Shown: one piece after another, positions 37,274-46,423 of the stretch
How positions within the stretch are numbered: the first letter of the stretch is position 1
How the letters are laid out: each line of letters starts with the position of its first letter
Origin: Hungatella effluvii
Lineage (GTDB): Bacteria > Bacillota > Clostridia > Lachnospirales > Lachnospiraceae
Direction: 5' to 3'
Assembly: GCF_003201875.1 (NCBI RefSeq)
Contig: NZ_QJKD01000004.1
Coordinates: 1-64,000, forward strand
DNA length: 64,000 bases
Notes under the pieces: model-generated
The model's input: the letters and a program-made list of their open reading frames with translations, nothing else
What the model was told of the DNA's origin: nothing
The model's database searches: none
Program-made: the position numbers and the translations under genes

Positions 37274-37325
37274 CACATATTTTTGTAAAGCATTATTAAC
37301 AAATAATGACTTACAAAAATATGTG
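37274..37325 (-). promoter_or_regulatory. cold-shock gene leader hairpin
   Basis: A 24-bp inverted repeat with two mismatches (37274-37297 with 37302-37325), loop of four bases, starting CACATATTTTTGTAA. It lies 50 bp upstream of the start codon inside the transcribed leader, so it may act as the temperature- or protein-controlled structure known for csp leaders. Confidence 0.6.
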
Positions 37326-37353
37326 AATCAAAATCTCATTAAAATACTCTATT

Positions 37354-37382
37354 ATGATATCATAGTACGAAAAAATTGTCAA
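37354..37382 (-). promoter_or_regulatory. cold-shock gene promoter
   Basis: On the minus strand TTGACA (37377-37382), a 17-base spacer and TATCAT (37354-37359), giving a leader of about 120 bases. Confidence 0.8.
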
Positions 37383-37425
37383 GCAATTCTGAAAATTATT
37401 TTATCTCTGTTTTTGGTACCAATAT

Positions 37426-37454
37426 TTTACATTTGTTTTTTCGCGCTGTATAAT
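37426..37454 (+). promoter_or_regulatory. promoter of the Crp-like gene
   Basis: TTTACA (37426-37431), a 17-base spacer and TATAAT (37449-37454), back to back with the csp promoter. Confidence 0.82.
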
Positions 37455-37489
37455 AAAAGAAGCGAAAACATCGGAAAAGGAGCCGGAAT

Positions 37490-38200
37490 ATGAATTGGGA
37501 GGAATTGCTGAAACGAGCGCCAAAGCTTGAGGCGTATATCAAACATATGCCGCCGGATATTAAGGCCCGCAGTGTCATTAAGGTGATACCGCCGGGACAG
37601 ATCATCCACCAGAAGAATTACGAGCTGGACTATTTTGCATTTGTCTGCTGCGGAGACCACCGGGCCATCAATGAATTTGAAAACGGTAATGTGTATATGA
37701 TTGAGAAGAACGAGGCCATAGACTTTGTGGGCGAGGTAACGATCCTGGCGGGGCAGGAGCGGACCTCTGTCACCCTGGAGACCATTACGGAATGTGTTCT
37801 CCTCCAGATGCCGAGGAAGGATTTTGAGCGGTGGATTAAGGAAGATATTAATCTTCTCTATTTAATTGCCAGCAAGGTGGCGTTTAAGCTGTACCGTTCT
37901 TCGTCCAAGAATGGGGCGACACTGTTCTATCCGCCCAACTTTCTGCTCTTGGAGTATCTGGTACAGTACGCCGATAAGCATATGACAGGAAATAAGACGA
38001 GCATTACAGTTCCATTTACCAGGAATCAGCTGGAGGAGGAGCTGGGAATCAATATTAAGACCTTGAACAGGACTGTTAAGAAGTTAAAGGATACCGGCAT
38101 GATCGGGATCACAAAAGGAAAGCTGACCTTTGATAAAGAGCAGTATAACAAGGCCGTTGCAGAGCTGGCTGTGTTGAGAAAGGGGGCAAATCACTGGTAA
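37490..38200 (+). CDS. Crp/Fnr family transcriptional regulator
   Basis: A 236-residue protein with an N-terminal cyclic-nucleotide-binding type barrel (IIHQKNYELDYFAFVCCGD to LLQMPRKDF) and a C-terminal winged helix (TRNQLEEELGINIKTLNRTVKKLKDTG). Two adjacent cysteines (VCCGD) are present but not the Cys set of FNR. It lies directly upstream of adhE with 208 bp between, so it could control that gene; this is position-based inference. Confidence 0.85.
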   Translation: MNWEELLKRAPKLEAYIKHMPPDIKARSVIKVIPPGQIIHQKNYELDYFAFVCCGDHRAINEFENGNVYMIEKNEAIDFVGEVTILAGQERTSVTLETITECVLLQMPRKDFERWIKEDINLLYLIASKVAFKLYRSSSKNGATLFYPPNFLLLEYLVQYADKHMTGNKTSITVPFTRNQLEEELGINIKTLNRTVKKLKDTGMIGITKGKLTFDKEQYNKAVAELAVLRKGANHW

Positions 38201-38284
38201 AACAGCTGGTTGGGACTGGAAATTATATCAGTATAAAAGTATTTATTAGATTTGAATAAAAATGGGGGTGATATTGTTATTTTT

Positions 38285-38348
38285 TTGTCAATTCTATTAT
38301 TGACAATTATTTAACGAAAACATATAATGATACTACAAAGTTCGTTAA
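38285..38348 (+). promoter_or_regulatory. adhE promoter with two inverted repeats
   Basis: TTGACA (38300-38305), a 17-base spacer and TATAAT (38323-38328). Repeat one: TTGTCAAT (38285-38292) and ATTGACAA (38299-38306), overlapping the -35. Repeat two: TTAACGAA (38311-38318) and TTCGTTAA (38341-38348), embracing the -10. Repeat one resembles a Rex half-site pair with wider spacing. Two possible operators suggest redox or Crp-type control of adhE. Confidence 0.75.
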
Positions 38349-38408
38349 AAAAATATCGAACATAAAAAAACCTATTAAACTTATTAAAAAAACTGGAGGT
38401 AAGTCAGG

Positions 38409-41024
38409 ATGGCAAAGAAAGAAGAACAGGTAAAAGTTCCGGAAATCATTGACAATGTAGACGCTTTGGTTGCAAAGATGGAAGCAATGAGAGAAGCTCA
38501 GAGAGAATTTGCAACCTTCACACAGGAACAGGTGGACAAGATCTTCTATGAAGCAGCTAGTGCAGCCAATAAAATGAGACTCCCTCTCGCCAAGATGGCA
38601 GTGGAAGAAACCGGCATGGGTGTTGTGGAAGATAAGGTTATCAAAAACAACTACGCAGCTGAGTACATCTACAATGCCTATAAAGATACAAAGACCTGCG
38701 GTGTTATTGAAGAAGATAAGGCATACGGAATTAAGAAGCTGGCAGAGCCGATCGGTATCGTAGCAGCTGTTATTCCTACAACAAACCCGACTTCAACTGC
38801 GATCTTTAAGACACTGATTTCTTTAAAGACAAGAAACGCGATCATCATTTCTCCACATCCGCGTGCTAAGAATTCCACGATCGCTGCCGCAAAGGTAGTT
38901 CTGGACGCAGCTGTTAAGGCCGGCGCACCGGAGGGAATCATCAGCTGGATCGATGTTCCTTCACTGGAATTAACGAACGAAGTTATGAGAAGCGCAGACA
39001 TCATTCTGGCCACAGGCGGCCCTGGAATGGTTAAGGCTGCTTACTCTTCAGGAAAACCGGCACTGGGCGTAGGCGCAGGCAATACACCGGTTATCATCGA
39101 CGATACAGCCAATATTAAGCTGGCAGTAAACTCCATTATCCATTCCAAGACCTTTGATAACGGTATGATCTGTGCTTCCGAGCAGTCCGTTACCGTTCTG
39201 GAAAAGGTATATGATGAAGCGAGAAAAGAATTTGCGGCAAGAGGCTGCTACTTCTTAAAGGGTGATGAGATTGAAAAGGTTCGTAAGACCATCATCATCA
39301 ACGGCGCTTTAAATGCCAAGATTGTAGGACAGACGGCTTACACCATTGCAAAGCTTGCAGGTGTCGAGGTACCGGAAGCGACCAAGATCTTAATCGGCGA
39401 GGTTGATTCTGTTAATATAGATGAAGAGTTTGCACATGAGAAACTGTCTCCGGTTCTTGCCATGTATAAGGCAAAGGATTTCGACGACGCGCTTGCAAAA
39501 GCAGCTCAGCTGGTTGCTGACGGCGGCTACGGCCACACGGCTTCCCTGTACGTAAATGTAAATGAGCATGAGAAGATCATGAAGCATGCCGAGGCTATGA
39601 AGACATGCCGTATTCTGACCAACACTCCATCTTCTCAGGGCGGTATCGGTGATATCTACAACTTCAAGATGACTCCATCCCTGACATTAGGCTGTGGTTC
39701 CTGGGGCGGAAACTCCGTATCTGAAAACGTAGGTGTAAAACATCTGTTAAATATCAAGACCGTTGCCGAGAGGAGAGAGAACATGCTGTGGTTCAGAAAT
39801 CCTGAAAAGGTTTACTTCAAAAAAGGCTGTATGCCTGTTGCACTGAGCGAATTAAAGGATGTATATGGCAAGAAGAGAGCATTCGTTGTAACAGACTCCT
39901 TCCTTTACATGAACGGTTATACAAAACCGATTACAGATAAATTAGACGAAATGGGCATCGTATACACGGTATTCTCCGATGTACAGCCAGACCCGACGCT
40001 TGCCAACGCACAGGCAGGTGCAAAGGCTATGAGAGCATTCCAGCCGGATACCATCATCGCTCTGGGCGGCGGTTCCGCTATGGACGCAGCCAAGATCATG
40101 TGGGTAATGTATGAGCATCCGGAAGTAGACTTCCAGGATATGGCTATGCGTTTCATGGATATCCGTAAGAGAGTCTACACTTTCCCGAAGATGGGTGAGA
40201 AAGCATATTTCATCGCGATCCCGACCTCTTCCGGTACTGGTTCCGAGGTTACCTCCTTCGCAGTTATCACAGACCAGGATACAGGCGTTAAATATCCGCT
40301 GGCTGACTACGAATTAATGCCTAAGATGGCGATTGTCGATGCAGACAACATGATGAGCCAGCCGAAGGGCTTAACAAGCGCTTCCGGTGTCGATGTTCTG
40401 ACTCATGCTCTGGAAGCCTATGCATCTGTTATGGCTTCTGATTATACAGACGGCCTTGCGTTAAAGGCTATGAAGAATGTACTGGAATACCTGCCGACAG
40501 CTTATAATGACGGATCTAATGTTGAGGCAAGATGCAAGATGGCTGATGCTTCTTGTATGGCTGGTATGGCATTTAATAACGCATTCCTGGGTGTATGCCA
40601 CTCCATGGCTCATAAACTGGGGGCATTCCATCACCTTCCACACGGTGTTGCAAATGCTTTGTTAATCACTCTGGTTATGGAATTCAATGCATCTGAAGTA
40701 CCAACCAAGATGGGCACTTTCCCGCAGTATGAATATCCGCATACACTTGCAAGATACGCGGAATGCGGACGTTTCTGCGGAATTCAGGGAAAGAATGATG
40801 CTGAAGTATTGAAGAAATTTATCGATAAGATTGAAGAATTAAAAGCAGCAGTAGGAATTAAGAAGACGATCAAAGAGTATGGTGTAGATGAGAAGTACTT
40901 CTTAGATACGTTAGATGCTATGGTAGAGCAGGCATTTGATGATCAGTGTACCGGGGCTAACCCGAGATATCCGCTGATGAGCGAGCTCAAAGAGATGTAT
41001 TTAAAGGCTTACTACGGTAAATAA
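38409..41024 (+). CDS. adhE: bifunctional acetaldehyde-CoA/alcohol dehydrogenase
   Basis: An 871-residue fusion that reduces acetyl-CoA to ethanol in two NADH-dependent steps. The N-terminal aldehyde dehydrogenase domain has Cys255 in FDNGMICASEQS; the C-terminal iron alcohol dehydrogenase domain has GGGSAMDAAK, the ligand region GVDVLTHALEAY and HSMAHKLGAFHHLPHG. GGAGG lies nine bases before the ATG. A single-gene unit with own promoter and a terminator, a main fermentative outlet in clostridia. Confidence 0.98.
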   Translation: MAKKEEQVKVPEIIDNVDALVAKMEAMREAQREFATFTQEQVDKIFYEAASAANKMRLPLAKMAVEETGMGVVEDKVIKNNYAAEYIYNAYKDTKTCGVIEEDKAYGIKKLAEPIGIVAAVIPTTNPTSTAIFKTLISLKTRNAIIISPHPRAKNSTIAAAKVVLDAAVKAGAPEGIISWIDVPSLELTNEVMRSADIILATGGPGMVKAAYSSGKPALGVGAGNTPVIIDDTANIKLAVNSIIHSKTFDNGMICASEQSVTVLEKVYDEARKEFAARGCYFLKGDEIEKVRKTIIINGALNAKIVGQTAYTIAKLAGVEVPEATKILIGEVDSVNIDEEFAHEKLSPVLAMYKAKDFDDALAKAAQLVADGGYGHTASLYVNVNEHEKIMKHAEAMKTCRILTNTPSSQGGIGDIYNFKMTPSLTLGCGSWGGNSVSENVGVKHLLNIKTVAERRENMLWFRNPEKVYFKKGCMPVALSELKDVYGKKRAFVVTDSFLYMNGYTKPITDKLDEMGIVYTVFSDVQPDPTLANAQAGAKAMRAFQPDTIIALGGGSAMDAAKIMWVMYEHPEVDFQDMAMRFMDIRKRVYTFPKMGEKAYFIAIPTSSGTGSEVTSFAVITDQDTGVKYPLADYELMPKMAIVDADNMMSQPKGLTSASGVDVLTHALEAYASVMASDYTDGLALKAMKNVLEYLPTAYNDGSNVEARCKMADASCMAGMAFNNAFLGVCHSMAHKLGAFHHLPHGVANALLITLVMEFNASEVPTKMGTFPQYEYPHTLARYAECGRFCGIQGKNDAEVLKKFIDKIEELKAAVGIKKTIKEYGVDEKYFLDTLDAMVEQAFDDQCTGANPRYPLMSELKEMYLKAYYGK

Positions 41025-41039
41025 GTTTAAATAGGTGGC

Positions 41040-41073
41040 AAAGGGCCGTACCCGATTCGCGGGACGGTCCTTT
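41040..41073. terminator. hairpin after adhE
   Basis: AAAGGGCCGT/ACGGTCCTTT with one bulge and a CCCG/CGGG tip. The T-run after it is short. It lies between adhE and the convergent esterase gene and may serve both. Confidence 0.7.
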
Positions 41074-41085
41074 GTGTTATATAAA

Positions 41086-42024
41086 TTAAGCAAATAACCG
41101 AAGCCAAGCTCCAAATAAAACCATACTTTCCCGAGAATGAGTATGAACCCCATGTTCGAGACGTGTGTACTGTTTGGTACATGATAGTTTTGTAAACAGG
41201 CTTTCTACCGTATCGGGAGGACAAACTTCATCTTGACCGCCTCCTGAAAGCATGACCGGTATATGCAGCCGATGGGCATGAGAAAGCGTATCGATATATC
41301 CCAACCGATTCCAGAAGATATCCTCGGGTACAGATTGACGATATGGACTTAATATGCCGTAAGCGTTTCCTTTCAGCCTGGAGGACGGAAAATTAGTCAG
41401 GAAAGGAATGTCTGCGCAGACACATCGAACTGCCGATCCCAAAATAGATGCCAGTAAAAGGGCAGTTCCTCCGCCCTGGCTGGTTCCAAAGACAGAGAGC
41501 CGGTCAGGAAGGACATCAGGCTGCAGGACTGCCCAGCGTATTGCCAGTAAACAGTCTGTAAGCCAGTCTTCGTAACCTCCCGGTTTGCCCGTTATTGTAT
41601 TATGAAGTACAGGCCAGTTTCCATCCGGTGCTGTCTTTGAAGTATCTGGACCGGAGGGACTAACATAACCCTGAGGCGATATGTGAAGTATATGGTACCC
41701 CATGTCTGCAAGCTGTGGATGAAGGTTTATGAAACCTCCGTAACCCGGCAGGTTTATTAGCAGCGGGGCAGGAGAGCTTATAGATGGCTGCCAGTAACCA
41801 TAAAAAGTACGTCGTTTTTCTTCAGTTTTAAATTGAATAAATTTATTCTGAAGAGTACAGGGGTTGTTACCAAACTCGATACGGATTGGTGAGTTTGGTA
41901 AAATGGACACTTCCGTTTTCATATTCTGACTTTTCTTTAGTAAATCAGAGGCCCATTTGTCAATTTCATGTGATGATGGATAACAAGAAAAGGCTTGAGC
42001 TTCTGAAAATAGTTCTTTTGGCAT
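41086..42024 (-). CDS. acetyl-xylan esterase-like alpha/beta hydrolase
   Basis: A 312-residue enzyme of the AXE1/CE7 type: nucleophile Ser in FGTSQGGG, acid Asp in GGGQDEVCPP and His in LEHGVHTH, so the triad is complete. CE7 members remove acetyl groups from xylo-oligosaccharides and cephalosporins. No signal peptide is seen, so it acts inside the cell. It is divergent from an AraC regulator and a sugar importer, fitting a role on imported acetylated sugars. Confidence 0.85.
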   Translation of the reverse strand: MPKELFSEAQAFSCYPSSHEIDKWASDLLKKSQNMKTEVSILPNSPIRIEFGNNPCTLQNKFIQFKTEEKRRTFYGYWQPSISSPAPLLINLPGYGGFINLHPQLADMGYHILHISPQGYVSPSGPDTSKTAPDGNWPVLHNTITGKPGGYEDWLTDCLLAIRWAVLQPDVLPDRLSVFGTSQGGGTALLLASILGSAVRCVCADIPFLTNFPSSRLKGNAYGILSPYRQSVPEDIFWNRLGYIDTLSHAHRLHIPVMLSGGGQDEVCPPDTVESLFTKLSCTKQYTRLEHGVHTHSRESMVLFGAWLRLFA

Positions 42025-42066
42025 GATAGCACACCTCCTTTTAAACTATTATAGTCATAAAATAAC

Positions 42067-42098
42067 TTTACCGATAGTAATATTTTGATTATAATCAA
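42067..42098 (+). promoter_or_regulatory. AraC gene promoter with palindrome
   Basis: TTTACC (42067-42072), a 17-base spacer and TATAAT (42090-42095). The -10 lies inside a perfect palindrome TTGATTATAATCAA (42085-42098), a possible operator shared with the divergent esterase gene. Confidence 0.65.
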
Positions 42099-42142
42099 GA
42101 CAAAACAACTATATTTCAATCGAATTATTAAGGAGAGGTACA

Positions 42143-43051
42143 ATGGAGGAGAATCATTCACTTATCTATTCACTTCGTTTTAACTTTATTTATGTTGATG
42201 TATATTCATTCACACGAATGTGGATCTACCCTACAACAGTATTGCCATATGGGCTGCTGCGTTATATTCTGGCAGGCGAAGGTGAATTTGTTCTGGATGG
42301 ACGAAGACATAATGTAAAACCTAATCAGGTAGTTTATATCCCACAGGGGACAACTCTTGACTGTAAAGCATTTACCGACGATTTTAAATTTATGAGTATC
42401 CGTTTTGTAACGACTATACAACTTAAGAATAATGATTTTTTATCGAACTATTTTAATGTGTTGGATGTGACAGAGGCGGAAGATGAAAGGGTTTTGTCTT
42501 ATTTCAGAGAGATTTATGAGACTGCAAGCTTTAATAAAAGCATTGGGAAAATGTTTAAAATTAGAGGATATCTAGAGCTGATTATTGCATGGCTGACAGA
42601 GCGGGGGGGGAAAAGGCAGCAGTCTCAACTTGAACTAAATTCAACTGCATATACAATTGAGAAACTGCAGCAGCGCGCAAGAAAGTCTGGTAATGTCAGC
42701 AGGGATCCAAGAATACAGGCTGTAGAGGATTATATAGTAGCACATCCAAAGGATCCTCTGGATTTAAAGCTTCTCTGCAGTATTGCGGAAGTCAGTGAAT
42801 CTTCACTGCGTCGTCTTTTTAAAATACAAACAGGAAAATCTCCTGGAGATTATATTAAAGAGCTCCGCATGCTGACTGCATCCCGCGAACTTTTGGCGTC
42901 AGAACGAAGAATATCAGATATTGCTTATGACCTGGGTTATAATGATCCCAATTATTTTACCCGTACGTTTCATTCGGTTTTCGGAATTTCTCCTCAGGAA
43001 TATCGTAAGGTATCCAGAGAAGGCAGTACGGTAGAATTTAAAAGAAAATAG
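42143..43051 (+). CDS. AraC family transcriptional regulator
   Basis: A 302-residue regulator with an N-terminal cupin-like sugar-sensing domain (LAGEGEFVLDGRRHNVKP) and a C-terminal double helix-turn-helix (LKLLCSIAEVSESSLRRLFK; ISDIAYDLGYNDPNYFTRTF). It lies between the divergent esterase and the ABC importer and probably activates both. A run of eight G at 42603-42610 is in frame, so no frameshift is needed. Confidence 0.9.
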   Translation: MEENHSLIYSLRFNFIYVDVYSFTRMWIYPTTVLPYGLLRYILAGEGEFVLDGRRHNVKPNQVVYIPQGTTLDCKAFTDDFKFMSIRFVTTIQLKNNDFLSNYFNVLDVTEAEDERVLSYFREIYETASFNKSIGKMFKIRGYLELIIAWLTERGGKRQQSQLELNSTAYTIEKLQQRARKSGNVSRDPRIQAVEDYIVAHPKDPLDLKLLCSIAEVSESSLRRLFKIQTGKSPGDYIKELRMLTASRELLASERRISDIAYDLGYNDPNYFTRTFHSVFGISPQEYRKVSREGSTVEFKRK

Positions 43052-43181
43052 CCACATACGTTTAAATGTTAATTGTTTTATGCTAATTTTGAGCGATTTA
43101 CATCTTGTATGCAGGTGCCAGGATAGATTATGATAAATACATAAAAATGCACAAAAAAAATAAATAAAAAAGGAGAAAATT

Positions 43182-44570
43182 ATGAAAAAGTCATTATCGT
43201 TGCTCTTGACACTTCCGATTATTGCCTGTCTGGCAGCTTGCAGCAGCAACACCTCAACACCTGCGACAACGGCAGAAAACAACGCAAAACAAGAGGAAAC
43301 AGCAGAAACAGTGAAAGAAGAACCAGGAGAAGAACCCTTAAAAGGTGAGATTACGTTTTGGCATTCCTTTACACAGGGGGGACGCCTGGATACCATTCAG
43401 GCAGCCGCGAATGATTTTATGAAAGAAAATCCAGATGTTAAAATCACGATTGAAACATTTTCCTGGCCGGATTTTTATACAAAATGGACAACCGGTCTTG
43501 CATCGGGTAATGTGCCGGATATGAGTACTGCTCTTCCGAACCATGTTGTAGAAATGATTGATGCGGATGCCATTTTACCGATGGATAATCTGATTGATAA
43601 GATAGGTAGAGATCGTTTTTATGAAGCACCAATTAAGGAAATGACGGTGGACGGCAGTTGCTATGCGATTCCGATCTATTCTCATGCGCAGGTAATGTGG
43701 TATTTTACCAATATACTTGATAAGTATAATCTTGAGGTGCCTGCTACCTGGGATGAATTATATACAGCCGCGAAAACCATTTCAGACGGAGAAAACGGAT
43801 CGGTCTACGGCTGTTCGGTTCCTCTGGGTACCAATGATATGATGGCGACGCGTTATTTGAATTTTTATGTTAGAAGCGCGAATGAAACTCTTATTAAAGA
43901 GGATGGAACCGCTAATTTAACAAGCCAGGCAGCAATAGACGGCATTAATTATTGGGTTAAGATGTATAAAGAATGTTCGCCGGCTGAATCAATTAACTAT
44001 AACGTTTTGGATCATGCCACACTGTACTATACTGGAAAAAATGCATTTGATTTTAATTCCGGTTTCCAGATTGGCGGTGTTGATACTAATGCACCGGAGC
44101 TGTTGGATTTTGTAGCGTGCGCTCCAATGCCAACAATAAACAAGGGTGATGAGCAGAGAGGATATGAAACCTCTAATATTCCTATGGTAATATGGAAAAA
44201 TTCAAAGCATCCCGAGATTTGCGAAGCATTTATTAAGTTTCTGTATCAGCCGGAATACTACGTTCCGTTCCTTCAGTCTGTTCCTGTAGGCATGCTGCCT
44301 GCACTTAAGGACATTGCATCAAATGAAGAGTTTCTTTCTGATCCGATGATTCAGAAATTCTCTAATGAAATGAAGGTAATCTCAGATGCGGTTGGAACCG
44401 GAACTGCAATCGGAATGGAATACGGTCCTAAGCCGCAGGCAGGTCTGCTTACAAGTCAGGGTGTAATTGAGAATATGTTCCAGGAAATTATACTGAAGGG
44501 AACGCCTGTGGAGGAAGCGGCTAAAGCGGCAGAAGATAAGCTGAACGAGCTTTTTGAAACATTGGAATGA
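43182..44570 (+). CDS. ABC sugar transporter substrate-binding lipoprotein
   Basis: A 462-residue family 1 extracellular binding protein. The N-terminus MKKSLSLLLTLPIIACLAAC carries a lipobox (LAAC) for lipid anchoring, followed by an Asn/Thr/Glu-rich linker and then GEITFWHSFTQGGRLDTIQ, typical of the carbohydrate class. It delivers sugar to the two permeases downstream. AAAGGAG precedes the ATG. The specific sugar is not known; the acetyl-xylan esterase nearby suggests a plant oligosaccharide. Confidence 0.92.
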   Translation: MKKSLSLLLTLPIIACLAACSSNTSTPATTAENNAKQEETAETVKEEPGEEPLKGEITFWHSFTQGGRLDTIQAAANDFMKENPDVKITIETFSWPDFYTKWTTGLASGNVPDMSTALPNHVVEMIDADAILPMDNLIDKIGRDRFYEAPIKEMTVDGSCYAIPIYSHAQVMWYFTNILDKYNLEVPATWDELYTAAKTISDGENGSVYGCSVPLGTNDMMATRYLNFYVRSANETLIKEDGTANLTSQAAIDGINYWVKMYKECSPAESINYNVLDHATLYYTGKNAFDFNSGFQIGGVDTNAPELLDFVACAPMPTINKGDEQRGYETSNIPMVIWKNSKHPEICEAFIKFLYQPEYYVPFLQSVPVGMLPALKDIASNEEFLSDPMIQKFSNEMKVISDAVGTGTAIGMEYGPKPQAGLLTSQGVIENMFQEIILKGTPVEEAAKAAEDKLNELFETLE

Positions 44571-44587
44571 TTAACAAGTTGATGAAA

Positions 44588-44608
44588 CGGGGCGGATACA
44601 TCGCCCCG
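44588..44608 (+). terminator. intercistronic hairpin after the binding protein gene
   Basis: CGGGGCG and CGCCCCG with a seven-base loop, 18 bp after the stop and followed by ATTTGTCTT. Such partial terminators raise binding-protein expression relative to the permeases by stabilising or ending part of the mRNA. Confidence 0.65.
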
Positions 44609-44631
44609 ATTTGTCTTAAAGGAGCGTTGTC

Positions 44632-45528
44632 ATGAAGAAAAAAAAGTTGCTGAACTGGAATCGGATATCCGGTTTCCTGTTTTTACTGCCGGCTCTTGCA
44701 GTCGTTATAGGGTTATTGCTCTATCCTGTTTTATCAAGTGTTTTTTATAGCTTTACCAGCAAGCATCTGATTAAGCAGAATTACAAGTTTATTGGAATTG
44801 ATAATTACATAAAAATTCTGTCAGATAAAGAATTTACAGGAGCATTCCTGACATCAATTAAATGGACGGTGTTTTCTCTGCTTGGACAGATTGGAGTGGG
44901 ATTTACTGCAGCGCTGGCTCTAAATCGGATAAAAAAGGGTCAGGGTCTGTTCCGGACAGCACTTATTATTCCATGGGCATTCCCCTCTATTGTTATTGCA
45001 CTTGCATGGAAATGGATTTTAAGCGGAGTATACGGTTTTCTTCCCAATCTTTTGGTACAGATTGGAATCTGTCAGTCTACGCCTCAGTTTCTAAGTAATG
45101 AATCCCTTGTATTTGGTACTTTGGTTATGATCAATATCTGGTTTGGAGCACCGCTTATTATGGTAAATGTCTTAAGTGCCCTCCAAACGGTTCCCAGGGA
45201 TCAATACGAAGCAGCACAGATAGACGGTGCAGCGCCCTGGCAGTCCTTTCTGCATATTACGATTCCTCACATCCGTGTAGTTGTAGGGCTTTTGGTGGTT
45301 CTCAGGACGATATGGGTTTTCAATAATTTTGACACAATATTTTTAATTACAGGCGGCGGACCTGCAAACTTAACAGAGACGGTTCCGATTTATGCCTATA
45401 ATGTGGGGTGGGGGCTTAAGCAGTTAGGACGCTCATCGGCGGTTACAGTACTGCTTCTGATGTTCCTTCTGGTAATTTGCCTTTTATATTTTAAGCTGCT
45501 TGATAAATGGGATAAGGAGGGGGCATGA
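44632..45528 (+). CDS. sugar ABC transporter permease (MalF type)
   Basis: A 298-residue permease with six hydrophobic segments and the EAA loop EAAQIDGAAPWQSFLHITIPHI that docks the ATPase. It overlaps the next permease gene by 4 bp. No ATPase gene is present, so it probably shares an MsmK-like ATPase encoded elsewhere. Confidence 0.9.
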   Translation: MKKKKLLNWNRISGFLFLLPALAVVIGLLLYPVLSSVFYSFTSKHLIKQNYKFIGIDNYIKILSDKEFTGAFLTSIKWTVFSLLGQIGVGFTAALALNRIKKGQGLFRTALIIPWAFPSIVIALAWKWILSGVYGFLPNLLVQIGICQSTPQFLSNESLVFGTLVMINIWFGAPLIMVNVLSALQTVPRDQYEAAQIDGAAPWQSFLHITIPHIRVVVGLLVVLRTIWVFNNFDTIFLITGGGPANLTETVPIYAYNVGWGLKQLGRSSAVTVLLLMFLLVICLLYFKLLDKWDKEGA

Positions 45529-46373
45529 TGGAAAAGCACAAACGTTTAAAAAGTGGATGGGTTGGCAATACAATAAGTTATCTTTATCTGTCGGTTCTTT
45601 CTGTGATGGCAGTGTTTCCGCTTCTTTGGATTGTGCTTTGCTCTGTTAAAAAACAGGGAGAGCTTTTAAGCAATCCGACCAAACTGATTCCTAGTGCCGT
45701 TACACTTGATAATTTTAAGAATGTGCTGATAAATCTTGGTTTCTTAAACAATATTGGAAACAGTATAATAATTGCATTTTCATCTACTTTGATTACCATT
45801 ACCATCTCTGCTTTGGGAGCTTATGGAATTGTAAGGTTCTACCCTCGTTTCGGTAAGCTTATGACAAGGGTGTTAATTACCACTTATATGTTTCCCCCAA
45901 TATTGCTGGCTGTACCGTATTCTATTATTATGGGAAAAGCGGGACTTATGAATACGCGTATTGGACTTGTAATCGTATATTTGTCATTTTCCGTTCCCTA
46001 TGCAATATGGCTTCTGGTAGGTTTTTTTCAAACGGTTCCGCTAGAGATTGAGGAAGCAGCCAGGGTGGATGGAGCAAATAAAATACAGGTATTTGTTAAT
46101 GTAGCGCTTCCTATTGTTGCACCGGGACTTGTTGCTGTGGCGATTTATACATTTATTAATGCGTGGAATGAGCTGTTATATGCTTTGATTATGACTAACA
46201 GTACCAGTAAAATGACGGTTTCCATAGCCTTAAAATCATTAGAAGGCCAGGAAATTCTGGATTGGGGAACCATGATGGCAGCCTCTGTTCTCGTAGTAGT
46301 GCCATCCATTATTTTCTTTATGCTGATTCAGAAAAAAATTGCGGGCGGACTTTCACAAGGGTCGATTAAGTAG
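45525..46373 (+). CDS. sugar ABC transporter permease (MalG type)
   Basis: A 282-residue permease, six hydrophobic segments, EAA loop EIEEAARVDGANKIQVFVNVALP. The gene has two adjacent ATGs after GGAGGGGGC; either may be used. It pairs with the preceding permease. Confidence 0.9.
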   Translation: MMEKHKRLKSGWVGNTISYLYLSVLSVMAVFPLLWIVLCSVKKQGELLSNPTKLIPSAVTLDNFKNVLINLGFLNNIGNSIIIAFSSTLITITISALGAYGIVRFYPRFGKLMTRVLITTYMFPPILLAVPYSIIMGKAGLMNTRIGLVIVYLSFSVPYAIWLLVGFFQTVPLEIEEAARVDGANKIQVFVNVALPIVAPGLVAVAIYTFINAWNELLYALIMTNSTSKMTVSIALKSLEGQEILDWGTMMAASVLVVVPSIIFFMLIQKKIAGGLSQGSIK

Positions 46374-46423
46374 GGTTAAGTTTACAGGGATACTAAAATA
46401 AATGAATGGAGGAAGTAACAATT

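Noticed and set aside
42600..42612. Frameshift at the run of eight G in the AraC gene
   Set aside because: The frame stays open on both sides and the protein has full family length.
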